Positions 34,221-42,529 of a DNA stretch of 64,000 nt are shown here, piece by piece. Where the stretch lies: assembly GCA_040743155.1 (NCBI GenBank), contig JBFLJU010000001.1, positions 124,001-188,000 of the forward strand. Direction: 5' to 3'. The position numbers and the translations under genes were made by a program. Origin of the DNA: Cycloclasticus sp. (GTDB taxonomy: Bacteria > Pseudomonadota > Gammaproteobacteria > Methylococcales > Cycloclasticaceae). Below the pieces are notes generated by a model that made no database searches, was not told the DNA's origin, and saw only the letters and a program-made list of their open reading frames with translations. Within the stretch, counting starts at the first letter, position 1, and every line of letters begins with the position of its first letter.

Positions 34221-35368
34221 TTGCTGGGCAGAAAGTGTTCTAGGGTGTTGTTTAAAAAGTTCCAGCCTTGTTCGGTGCAACTAAAGGTTGAGTCGTTTAG
34301 TTGTAGCAGCTTCTTATCAAGCAATGTATCTAAGGTGGGTTGAATAATAGAAGCGGCTTGTTGGGTACGCTGGGTAAATTGCTCCAGCGTAAAGCCAGCT
34401 TTTAGGCGTAGTGCATTCATCATAAACTCAAAGGGTAACTCGCTTATAGCGACGATGTTCTTTCCACCGATTGATGTTGGAGAACCCGCATTTTTCATAT
34501 AGTCGCGTGGCTGTTTATTTTTCCAGTAACGCGTAATCTGTCCGCTTTCACCGGTAAATTTGCCATGTGCGCCAGCACCAATGCCGAGATAATCGCCAAA
34601 TTGCCAATAATTAACATTGTGCTGTGATTGTTGTTGCTGAGCGGCATACGCCGACACTTCATATTGCGTTAACTGCTGGGAAATCTGCTGTTGACAAGCG
34701 GTTTGCATATCCCAAATTAATTCATCATGTGGAAGAACCGGTGGGTATTTATGAAATAAGGTGTTTTTTTCAAGCGTCAGTTGGTAATGCGATAAGTGCC
34801 CTGTTTGGTAGCTTAAAGCGGTATTAATATCACTAGTAGCCTGTTCAATAGTTTGTTCAGGTAAGCCGAACATTAAATCAAGGTTGATGCGTTCAAAGCT
34901 AGCATCTTGTGCCATTATGATGGCACGGTGTGCCTGCTCGCTATCGTGGATGCGGCCTAGTTTCTGTAAATGCGTATCATTAAAACTTTGCACGCCAATA
35001 GACAAACGGTTAATGCCAATTTTCCTAAAAGCGGCAAATTTATCCGCTTCAGCAGTGCCAGGGTTGGCTTCTAGGGTGATTTCAATGTCGTCTGCTATAC
35101 CGAGCTGTTGATCGGTGGCGCTCAAAATGCGCTCGAGACTGGCTGCTGAAAACAAACTGGGTGTGCCGCCGCCAATAAAGATACTTTTTAAAGTTTGCTC
35201 GCGAACCTTAGGTGCCTCAACGGATAAGTCTTTAATTAGCGCCTCAACATAGGCGTCTTCGTTGTAATCATCACGTTTTTCATGCGAATTAAAGTCGCAA
35301 TAAGGACACTTTTTTACGCACCAGGGGATATGAATGTAGAGGCTGTAACCCGGTTTACTGGACGTCAT
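34217..35368 (-). CDS. hemW: radical SAM haem chaperone HemW
   Basis: A 383-residue HemN-like radical SAM protein. It opens SLYIHIPWCVKKCPYCDFNSH with C-x3-C-x2-C cluster ligands, then FIGGGTPSLFS, LEANPGTAE, RLSIGVQSFND and INLDLMFGLPEQT. It lacks the extra N-terminal residues of true HemN and has the HemW-type C-terminal winged-helix region. HemW binds haem and delivers it to proteins; older annotations call it coproporphyrinogen III oxidase-like. It follows rdgB with a 4-bp overlap. Confidence 0.94.
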   Translation of the reverse strand: MTSSKPGYSLYIHIPWCVKKCPYCDFNSHEKRDDYNEDAYVEALIKDLSVEAPKVREQTLKSIFIGGGTPSLFSAASLERILSATDQQLGIADDIEITLEANPGTAEADKFAAFRKIGINRLSIGVQSFNDTHLQKLGRIHDSEQAHRAIIMAQDASFERINLDLMFGLPEQTIEQATSDINTALSYQTGHLSHYQLTLEKNTLFHKYPPVLPHDELIWDMQTACQQQISQQLTQYEVSAYAAQQQQSQHNVNYWQFGDYLGIGAGAHGKFTGESGQITRYWKNKQPRDYMKNAGSPTSIGGKNIVAISELPFEFMMNALRLKAGFTLEQFTQRTQQAASIIQPTLDTLLDKKLLQLNDSTFSCTEQGWNFLNNTLEHFLPSK

Positions 35369-35976
35369 TTTTTATTCGTAAGGAGGTCGGAAATTTGTGG
35401 CATAAGTGCTTGTAAAGCTTGGGCGCGATGGCTCAAGGTGTTTTTAACACGCGGGTCGAGCTGTGCTGATGTGCATTGCTGTTCGGGAATATAAAAAACA
35501 GGGTCGTAACCGAAACCATTATTGCCAGATGCTTCGGTCGTTATTCTTCCTTCCCATACGCCGTGTCCAATTAACGGTGACGGGTCGTTCTTATGCGCCA
35601 TAAACACCATCACGCAATGAAAGCGAGCGCTACGCTGCTCAGGCGGAATATCGACCAAGGCGCGTAGTAGTTTGTTGGTGTTGTTTTGATCATTCGACGG
35701 TAAACCGGCATAACGAGCAGAATAAACGCCGGGTTCGCCGTTGATCGCGTCCACCTCTAAACCGGAATCATCAGCAATAGCAGGCAACCCTGAAATAGCA
35801 GCGGCGTGCCTGGCTTTAATGATCGCGTTCTCTATAAATGTCGTACCCGTTTCTTCTACACCAGGCACATTGAAGTGTGATTGAGAAACAACCTCAATGG
35901 CCTGTTGTTTGAGAATGGCTTGGATTTCAGCTATTTTTCCTTTATTGCCACTGGCTAGGACGACTTGTTGGGTCAT
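35365..35976 (-). CDS. rdgB: XTP/dITP diphosphatase (house-cleaning NTPase)
   Basis: A 203-residue HAM1/RdgB family pyrophosphatase that removes non-canonical purine triphosphates. Motifs are [14 protein letters not shown] (substrate binding), [44 protein letters not shown] and the C-terminal [12 protein letters not shown] with SHRAQAL. It overlaps rph upstream and hemW downstream by 4 bp each, so all are probably translated in a coupled way. Confidence 0.97.
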   Translation of the reverse strand: MTQQVVLASGNKGKIAEIQAILKQQAIEVVSQSHFNVPGVEETGTTFIENAIIKARHAAAISGLPAIADDSGLEVDAINGEPGVYSARYAGLPSNDQNNTNKLLRALVDIPPEQRSARFHCVMVFMAHKNDPSPLIGHGVWEGRITTEASGNNGFGYDPVFYIPEQQCTSAQLDPRVKNTLSHRAQALQALMPQISDLLTNKK

Positions 35977-36689
35977 TTTGCTAATGCGTCGCGTTGCTGC
36001 TGCATCAATTCTGAAATACCAGATGCGGCAAGATTCAGCATTTGATCTAATTCTTCACGGCGGAATGCGTGCCCTTCTGCGGTGCCTTGTACTTCAATAA
36101 ACGCACCAGCTTCATTCATGATGACGTTCATATCTGTTTCAGCTTCAGAGTCTTCAGGGTAGTCTAAATCTAACACCGGTACGCCGTTGTAGATACCAAC
36201 GGACACGGCAGCTACTTGCCCGTGAATAGGGTTCTTCTTGATTTTTTTGTCGGCTAATAGCTTCTCAACGGCGATAGACAGTGCAACAAAACCACCGGTA
36301 ATAGCTGCTGTACGTGTGCCACCATCGGCTTGTAGAACATCGCAATCAATGGTGATGGTGTGGCCGTCGAGGGCATTAAGGTCTACGGCAGCACGTAAAG
36401 AACGACCGATAAGGCGTTGAATTTCTTGTGTGCGACCACTTTGTTTGCCGCGTGCGGCTTCACGGCCCATGCGACTGTGTGTTGAACGAGGCAGCATGCC
36501 GTATTCAGCGGTCACCCAGCCTTGGCCTTTGTCTTTTAGAAAACGCGGGACACGGCTTTCAACCGATGCGGTGCAAAGCACTTGTGTATCGCCACAGGCA
36601 ATCAACACAGAGCCTTCGGCGTGAATGGTGAAATTGGTGGTTATTTTGATGTCGCGTAGTTCGTCAGCATTGCGTCCGCTTGGTCTCAT
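35973..36689 (-). CDS. rph: ribonuclease PH
   Basis: A 238-residue phosphorolytic 3'-5' exoribonuclease trimming tRNA 3' ends. Visible: [79 protein letters not shown] with the phosphate-binding arginines, and [21 protein letters not shown]. Length is the family norm. It is the first gene of the rph-rdgB-hemW-CPXCG operon. Confidence 0.98.
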   Translation of the reverse strand: MRPSGRNADELRDIKITTNFTIHAEGSVLIACGDTQVLCTASVESRVPRFLKDKGQGWVTAEYGMLPRSTHSRMGREAARGKQSGRTQEIQRLIGRSLRAAVDLNALDGHTITIDCDVLQADGGTRTAAITGGFVALSIAVEKLLADKKIKKNPIHGQVAAVSVGIYNGVPVLDLDYPEDSEAETDMNVIMNEAGAFIEVQGTAEGHAFRREELDQMLNLAASGISELMQQQRDALAK

Positions 36690-36803
36690 GTTTGTTCCTG
36701 AATTGGTGGAGTTGAATAAAATACAGTTCGGCGTATTTGATATTAATTAATACGCGCATTATAGGGCAAGATATAAGTCTTTATCTGCCTAGCATAAGGA
36801 ATT

Positions 36804-37706
36804 CTAGCGATAGTTGGTGGCGTTAAGTAAGTCGTCGATGGTTCGAGGTCTTTGTGACGATGAAATTTGCATGGCCCAATCAATAGCGTAAAGAACCTTT
36901 TCATCGATTTTATTTTTATAAAGCATGTGCGCAGGTTGCCAATCTTGAATAGCTCTTTTATCGCAGGAGGCGGCTGGAGTGGTTCTGTCTAAACAAGCTC
37001 GCATGCTAGCACCTATAGCATAACAATCACTCCAAGGACCCAATGCGCCATCCCTCATATGTTGTTCTGGTGCGGCATAGCCTTTTGTCATGCTGTGTGC
37101 AGTTTGGTTTTGTTGTTCTTTGTATGAAAGGGCGGAACCAAAGTCGAGAATCAACGGGTTATTAGAGGGCCTCAATAGAATGTTGTCTGGTTTGATGTCT
37201 AGGTGTAACAAACCTCGGTGGTGCATGTTTTTAATGCACCTCATCACCGGCTGAAAAACATTCAGTAGAAACTCAGTGGTGACAGTATTGTCTACACTCT
37301 TTAGCCAATGCCCAAGGGTTTTGCCATATTCAAAATTCATGACAAGGTAAGCGGTATCGTTAGCGAGAAAGAAGTTGAGTACGCTCACAATATTTGGGTG
37401 TTTTATCGTCGCTAATAAAGTGGCTTCTTTCATAAACAAATAACGCCCACGCTGAAATAATGCAGCGCAAGTATGATCAATGGGTTTTACCGTGAAGCCA
37501 TCGCGTTTAGTAAGCTGTTCTGGCTTGTATTCTTTGATAGCGACTTGTTGCTGGTCTTTGGTTTGACGTGCAAGGTAGACGGTACTGAAGCCGCCTTGGG
37601 CTAGCACGCGCTCAATAATATAGTCATCAACGATGGTGCCGGATGGTAGCGCTTGACCGTTTAATGTTGATGCTGGCACAGCGAGCGAAGGGGGATTTCT
37701 TGTCAT
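36804..37706 (-). CDS. Hanks-type serine/threonine protein kinase
   Basis: A 300-residue protein kinase without membrane or extra domains. Kinase motifs in order: Gly loop LAQGGFSTVYLAR, ATP-binding lysine in VAIKEYKPEQL, alpha-C glutamate in FMKEATLLATIKHPNIV, catalytic loop HLDIKPDNILL, metal site ILDFGSALS, and APEQ in the activation segment (TKGYAAPEQH). The HLD replaces the usual HRD, so regulation by activation-loop phosphorylation may differ. The kinase domain fills the protein. No partner phosphatase is next to it. It is divergent from yicC and separated from rph by about 110 bp. Targets are unknown. Confidence 0.9.
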   Translation of the reverse strand: MTRNPPSLAVPASTLNGQALPSGTIVDDYIIERVLAQGGFSTVYLARQTKDQQQVAIKEYKPEQLTKRDGFTVKPIDHTCAALFQRGRYLFMKEATLLATIKHPNIVSVLNFFLANDTAYLVMNFEYGKTLGHWLKSVDNTVTTEFLLNVFQPVMRCIKNMHHRGLLHLDIKPDNILLRPSNNPLILDFGSALSYKEQQNQTAHSMTKGYAAPEQHMRDGALGPWSDCYAIGASMRACLDRTTPAASCDKRAIQDWQPAHMLYKNKIDEKVLYAIDWAMQISSSQRPRTIDDLLNATNYR

Positions 37707-37770
37707 CAGGGTATTAATCCGTTCAAAAACAGCCTAGTATTCATCGTTTAAGGTAAGTATAGGCGACAAA

Positions 37771-38637
37771 ATGATAAGAAGTATGACTGCTTTCGCAAGT
37801 AGTGAGGTAGATGTTGAAGGGTATACGTTGATTTGGGAGATTCGATCGGTCAATCATCGTTATTTAGACGTTTCGCCACGCTTGCCTGAAATTTTCCGTT
37901 CCATTGAGCCGATGGTGCGTGAGGCAGTAGGTAAACACCTGAAGCGAGGAAAAATTGACTGCAATCTTTTTTATAGAAAAGATAAAGGCGGCGAAGAAAG
38001 TATTGAGATTAATGAGGCGCGTTTAAATCAAGTATTGAACGCGGCGACTAAAGTTGAAGCGGCGATGAATCAGTTTCAAGCCCTTTCACCATTAGATATT
38101 TTGCGTTGGCCTGGCGTTCAATCTGAAGTGAGGGAAGATTTAGAGCCTGTCCATGAGGCCGCTATTTCACTACTTAATGATGTGCTTTCGCAACTCATTG
38201 AGTCGCGTGAGCGAGAAGGGCATGATATATCCAATATGGTTGATTCGCGTTGTGAGCTTATCCAAGAACAAATGCTCATTGCCAAAACGCGCTTGCCGGA
38301 AGTTCAAGCATTGCTGCGCGAAAAGCTGGAAAAGAAAATCAGTGACTTATTAGAAGAACCAGAACAGGCAAGGCTGGAGCAAGAGCTAGTATATTTTCTG
38401 CAAAAAATGGACGTAGAAGAAGAACTGGACAGACTGGAGTCTCATGTCAAAGAGGTGCGTAGGATCTTGCGACAAGATGAACCTGTTGGTAGAAGGTTGG
38501 ATTTTTTAATGCAAGAGCTTAATCGAGAAGCGAATACCTTGGGCTCAAAATCAGCGGATATACAAACAACGAATGTTTCAGTTGAATTAAAAGTGCTCAT
38601 TGAGCAGATGCGTGAGCAAATTCAGAATATAGAGTAA
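37771..38637 (+). CDS. yicC: YicC family endoribonuclease
   Basis: A 288-residue protein with the YicC N-terminal pattern SMTAFASSEVDVEGYTLIWEIRSVNHRYLDVSPRLPE and the conserved DUF1732 C-terminus containing EELDRLESHVKEVRRIL, PVGRRLDFLMQELNREANTLGSKS and VELKVLIEQMREQIQNIE. E. coli YicC is an endoribonuclease acting on selected RNAs. In many genomes it lies next to gmk; no gmk follows here, and a 529-bp non-coding stretch comes next. Confidence 0.95.
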   Translation: MIRSMTAFASSEVDVEGYTLIWEIRSVNHRYLDVSPRLPEIFRSIEPMVREAVGKHLKRGKIDCNLFYRKDKGGEESIEINEARLNQVLNAATKVEAAMNQFQALSPLDILRWPGVQSEVREDLEPVHEAAISLLNDVLSQLIESREREGHDISNMVDSRCELIQEQMLIAKTRLPEVQALLREKLEKKISDLLEEPEQARLEQELVYFLQKMDVEEELDRLESHVKEVRRILRQDEPVGRRLDFLMQELNREANTLGSKSADIQTTNVSVELKVLIEQMREQIQNIE

Positions 38638-39166
38638 ATATAGACTTTATTCTAAAGTGTTATTAATCTGTGAGTACGCCTTCATTAGGCAATTTTGCTT
38701 ATGTTTTAATTGCATAAGAGTAAGCTTAATAGCGCAACTATAGGTAAGTTATGAGTTTGCTTTCACTCACACATTTATCGGTTTTAGTTGTTTGACTAAC
38801 GGTCTTAGTAAAATTATTTTGTGTTAAAGGGGTTTATGGAAACAAAGGCCTAGTCAAGACACTGAGTAGTTTCAATAATTATATGGTTGATTTTGTAGGT
38901 GGTAATTTTATGAATGGTTTTTTTATTTGCGACTAGAGTCAGTTTGAATAATTTTATGGTCGTGTATAGGTGTGAATTTACTTCATTAAGGTTTCATGCG
39001 CTAACGAGTTGATATCAGCTAAATTGGTCTTTGGTAAAGGTGGCATGTGAAAATCAGGAGCGTGGGATAAGCAAAACTGATTGTCAGAAAATGTTGTGTG
39101 TGACGACACCTTTACTTTGATAGGTGTGGGGCTTTCTAGTTGTTATTTGGTCAGGTGAAGGGTTGG
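38638..39166. other. long AT-rich non-coding stretch before the surface-polysaccharide cluster
   Basis: About 530 bp without a convincing gene between yicC and the O-antigen ligase gene. It contains only small local inverted repeats (for example CTTATG/CATAAG around 38700-38720) and many T-rich runs. I saw no JUMPstart/ops element, terminator or RNA gene. It may hold promoters and a long leader for the polysaccharide operon, or be the remains of a lost gene. Confidence 0.5.
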
Positions 39167-40360
39167 ATGTATAAAAAAATATGGATAGTGACTCAAGAGA
39201 AAGCATTGCTTGTGCTTCCTTATGGTTTTTTGTTTTTTTTGTTTTTAATGTTTGCAGCGCCAACGTCAAAGATTGCAAATCAAGCTTTTTATTTGTTCGT
39301 CTTACTGCCATCAGTTCTTTCAACCAGGCTGCTAAAAGGAGAGGCACTTTATACAACGTTAAAACCCATTGTATATTTGGTTGTTTTTTGGGCGCTATTT
39401 TCTTTTGTTGGTTTTGATTCTGGTGGTTGGGAAAATGTTGCAAAGCGCTTTAGACACGCGTTTTATGTGGCTGCTTTTATTGGTACTGCTTATTACCTGT
39501 TATCAGTGGGCTTTATTTCAGTTGAAAAATTAATGATCGCTCTTTTTTGTTTGGCGGCAGCTTATAGCCTATTGTCATTTGTTGATTTCTACTGGCTACA
39601 TGAGAGAAGTTTAGGAGCTCGATTATTTCCAGTTTTAAGGCTGAATTCGCCCATCTTTATGGGTATTATTTTGACCGTTTATGGTGTGGTGATCATGAAA
39701 TGGTTTTTAGGGAAAGGTGAGTCTCTTAATGTGTTGGTGATATTTCTAATCATTATCTTCTTTTTATACTTCTACAATTCAAGATCAGCTGTTGTTGGAT
39801 TATTTGTTGGTGTTTTAGGAATGACCATTTATAAGCAAAAAGAGGGTCAGAAGCTGTTTTCTATTGGGATCTTGATTTTGTTTATAGCGTTTTTGGTGGG
39901 CGGTTATTATTTTGGGAATATATTAAACCGAGGAGTCTCTTACCGATTTGATATATGGATTAGCAGTTTAATGAAAATAGTTGATTGTGGTTTGTTTTTA
40001 GGATGCGGCTTTGGTGGCAATAGTGAGATTACGATTGAAAGTGGGCAGACGTTTCAGCACTCCCATAATGTTTTCCTATCACATTTTGTAAATACAGGTT
40101 TGTTCGGCTTGCTGAGTTTGTTGTGTGTCGTTGGCTATATCACTTATCAGGGTTTCAAACATAACGCTATAATGGTTTTGGGTTTGCTTGTGGGGATGGC
40201 TGCGTTGATGTTTGACGGAAACGCTTTACTGACAAACCCGGATGATATATGGCTCATTTTTTGGTTGCCATTGATTATGACGTATTGGGAAATTAATCAA
40301 AAAAAGCATCAGGATATTGTTGCGATTCGTGACAGTGTTAAAAAAGAATTTAAAAGCTAG
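39167..40360 (+). CDS. O-antigen ligase/polymerase-like membrane protein (Wzy_C family)
   Basis: About 397 residues, with roughly eleven to twelve hydrophobic segments and a large periplasmic loop. The family features are YNSRSAVVGLFVGV, a periplasmic loop with FRFDIWI-like SYRFDIWISSLMK, and the conserved HSHNVFLSHFVNTG with the histidine typical of O-antigen ligases, followed by GLFGLLSLL. It would transfer or polymerise undecaprenyl-linked sugars in the periplasm. Ligase (WaaL) and polymerase (Wzy) cannot be separated by eye. The ATG at 39167 has a GAAGGG site; an in-frame TTG lies at 39140. Base composition is more AT-rich than in housekeeping genes. It stands 9 bp before pseB. Confidence 0.82.
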   Translation: MYKKIWIVTQEKALLVLPYGFLFFLFLMFAAPTSKIANQAFYLFVLLPSVLSTRLLKGEALYTTLKPIVYLVVFWALFSFVGFDSGGWENVAKRFRHAFYVAAFIGTAYYLLSVGFISVEKLMIALFCLAAAYSLLSFVDFYWLHERSLGARLFPVLRLNSPIFMGIILTVYGVVIMKWFLGKGESLNVLVIFLIIIFFLYFYNSRSAVVGLFVGVLGMTIYKQKEGQKLFSIGILILFIAFLVGGYYFGNILNRGVSYRFDIWISSLMKIVDCGLFLGCGFGGNSEITIESGQTFQHSHNVFLSHFVNTGLFGLLSLLCVVGYITYQGFKHNAIMVLGLLVGMAALMFDGNALLTNPDDIWLIFWLPLIMTYWEINQKKHQDIVAIRDSVKKEFKS

Positions 40361-40369
40361 GGATTTAAT

Positions 40370-41368
40370 ATGTTTAATAACCAAACCATTCTTATTACGG
40401 GAGGCACCGGCTCCTTTGGTAATACTTTTGTGCCAATGACCCTTGATAAATATAACCCCAAGAAAATCATCATTTACTCACGTGATGAGATGAAGCAGTG
40501 GGAAATGGCAAAGAAGTTTGAAGGGGATTCTCGTGTTCGTTTTTTTATCGGTGATGTACGAGATAAAGAGCGTTTGTATCGAGCCTTAGATGGGGTCGAT
40601 TATGTGGTACATGCAGCTGCAACAAAAATTGTTCCCACTGCTGAATACAATCCATTTGAATGTGTGAAAACAAATATTAACGGCGCGATGAACCTGATCG
40701 ATGCCTGTATTGATAAAGGTATTAAAGGTGTAGTGGCTCTTTCTACCGATAAAGCCAGCAGCCCCGTTAACCTTTATGGAGCAACAAAACTCGTTTCAGA
40801 TAAATTATTTGTAGCGGGTAACTCATACTCTGGCGAACACGGTACGCGTTTCTCTGTTGTGCGTTATGGAAATGTGATGGGCTCTCGTGGCTCAGTGATT
40901 CCTTTCTTCATGTCCATTAAAGATAAAGGTGTGTTACCGATTACGGATGAGCGTATGACACGCTTTATGATTTCATTAGAAGATGGTGTTGATTTGGTTT
41001 GGCATGCTTTTCAAGACATGGAAGGTGGCGAAGTCTATGTTAAAAAAATCCCTTCAATGAAAGTAACTGATCTAGCGAGTGTCATTGCCCCGCAAGCAAA
41101 GCAAGAAATAATCGGTATTCGCCCGGGTGAAAAGCTCCATGAAGAAATGATCAGTACCGAAGATGCTGCCTATACCTATGAATACCCAGAGCACTTTAAA
41201 ATTCTACCGACTATTAATAATTGGGGCTCAGATTCAGCACGTATTAAAGACGGGGTAAAAGTTAAAGAAGGTTTTGTTTATGCCAGTGATAGCAACCCAG
41301 AGTGGATGGATAACGCAAGTCTTCAAGATTGGCTTGAAATAAATAAAGACAAGATTGGTAATATCTAA
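40370..41368 (+). CDS. pseB: UDP-GlcNAc 4,6-dehydratase (5-inverting), PseB
   Basis: A 332-residue SDR-type dehydratase of the FlaA1/PseB family. It has the NAD site ITGGTGSFGNTF, the arginine-rich IIIYSRDEMKQWEMAKKF, GDVRDKERLYRAL, the active-site segment HAAATKIVPTAEYNPFECVKTN, the VALSTDKASSPVNLYGATK SxxYxxxK region, and RYGNVMGSRGSVIPFF. It makes UDP-2-acetamido-2,6-dideoxy-beta-L-arabino-hexos-4-ulose, the first step to pseudaminic acid. It begins a tight operon (pse genes) with very small gaps. Confidence 0.96.
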   Translation: MFNNQTILITGGTGSFGNTFVPMTLDKYNPKKIIIYSRDEMKQWEMAKKFEGDSRVRFFIGDVRDKERLYRALDGVDYVVHAAATKIVPTAEYNPFECVKTNINGAMNLIDACIDKGIKGVVALSTDKASSPVNLYGATKLVSDKLFVAGNSYSGEHGTRFSVVRYGNVMGSRGSVIPFFMSIKDKGVLPITDERMTRFMISLEDGVDLVWHAFQDMEGGEVYVKKIPSMKVTDLASVIAPQAKQEIIGIRPGEKLHEEMISTEDAAYTYEYPEHFKILPTINNWGSDSARIKDGVKVKEGFVYASDSNPEWMDNASLQDWLEINKDKIGNI

Positions 41369-41371
41369 TTG

Positions 41372-42529
41372 ATGATTCCCTATGGCCGCCAAGATATAAA
41401 CCAAGCAGATGTTGATGCGGTTATCGAGGTATTGCAATCAGATTTTCTGACCCAAGGTCCGAAAATCCCTCAGTTTGAATCAGTCGTCAGCAAAAAGGTT
41501 AACGCAGGTTATGCGGTAGCAACCAATAGTGCGACTTCGGCACTTCATCTTGCCTGCCTGGCACTTGGTTTAGGCAAAGGCGATAGCTTATGGACAAGCC
41601 CAATCACGTTTGTTGCCTCAGCAAATTGTGGGCTTTATTGTGGGGCTGAGGTTAGTTTTGTCGATATTGACCCTCAAACCTATAACCTCTGCCCTGACGC
41701 GCTCGAACAAAAACTAATAGGGGCTAAAGAGCAAGGCAAGCTACCTAAAGTTGTTATCCCTGTACATTTTGCAGGCCAGTCTTGTGATATGGCGAGAATT
41801 CATAAGCTAAGTGAAGAGTATGGTTTTAGTATTATTGAAGACGCTAGTCATGCGATTGGTGCTCAATATTTAGATCAGCCAGTGGGAAGCTGTAAATACT
41901 CAGATATAACTATTTTTAGTTTCCACCCAGTAAAAATCATCACAACGGCAGAAGGTGGCTTAGCCACTACCAACCAGCCCGCATTAGCAGAAAAAATGCA
42001 ATTATTGCGAAGCCATGGCATTACGCGTGATCCTGCATTAATGACAAAACAAGCTGATGGCGGTTGGTATTACCAACAAGTTGATCTGGGCTTTAATTAC
42101 CGGATGACCGAACTACAAGCGGCACTCGGCGTTAGCCAAATGCAGCGCTTGGATAAGTTTGTTGAAAAGCGGCATGTTCTGCAACAACGCTACCATGAGC
42201 GGCTAAAAGACTTGCCTATTAAACTGCCTTACCAATCAAGTGAGAGCTATTCGGCGCTACACCTTTACCCAATACAGCTTGAGCTTGAAAAGCTTGGTAA
42301 AACGCACCAGCAAGTTTTTGATGAACTGCGAAGCAGTGGCTTAGGTGTGAACTTACACTATATTCCTGTGCATACACAGCCCTACTATCAAGCAATGGGC
42401 TTTCAGCAAGGTGATTACCCTAACGCCGAGCATTATTATAACCGTGCGATCAGTATTCCTTTGTATCAAGGGCTTACGTTTGATGAGCAGAGCCGAGTGA
42501 TTGAGGTGCTGGGTAAGGTACTGGCTTGA
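41372..42529 (+). CDS. pseC: UDP-4-amino-4,6-dideoxy-AltNAc transaminase, PseC
   Basis: A 385-residue PLP aminotransferase (DegT/DnrJ/EryC1 family) for the second pseudaminic-acid step. Motifs are the IPYGRQDINQADVDAV start, SDFLTQGPKIPQFE, NSATSALHLACLALGLGKGD, VIPVHFAGQSCDM, IIEDASHAIGA and the Schiff-base lysine in FSFHPVKIITTAEGG, with LGFNYRMTELQAALG. The ATG at 41372 is preceded immediately by an in-frame TTG at 41369. It overlaps the next gene by 4 bp. Confidence 0.95.
   Translation: MIPYGRQDINQADVDAVIEVLQSDFLTQGPKIPQFESVVSKKVNAGYAVATNSATSALHLACLALGLGKGDSLWTSPITFVASANCGLYCGAEVSFVDIDPQTYNLCPDALEQKLIGAKEQGKLPKVVIPVHFAGQSCDMARIHKLSEEYGFSIIEDASHAIGAQYLDQPVGSCKYSDITIFSFHPVKIITTAEGGLATTNQPALAEKMQLLRSHGITRDPALMTKQADGGWYYQQVDLGFNYRMTELQAALGVSQMQRLDKFVEKRHVLQQRYHERLKDLPIKLPYQSSESYSALHLYPIQLELEKLGKTHQQVFDELRSSGLGVNLHYIPVHTQPYYQAMGFQQGDYPNAEHYYNRAISIPLYQGLTFDEQSRVIEVLGKVLA

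Noticed and set aside
38638-39166. JUMPstart/ops element or tRNA before the polysaccharide cluster
   Set aside because: No GGCGGTAGC-like motif and no cloverleaf were found by eye.
39084-39443. Reverse-strand ORF of 119 codons at the start of the O-antigen ligase gene
   Set aside because: Basic, low-complexity translation antisense to a membrane-protein gene; the plus frame has the transmembrane pattern and an RBS.
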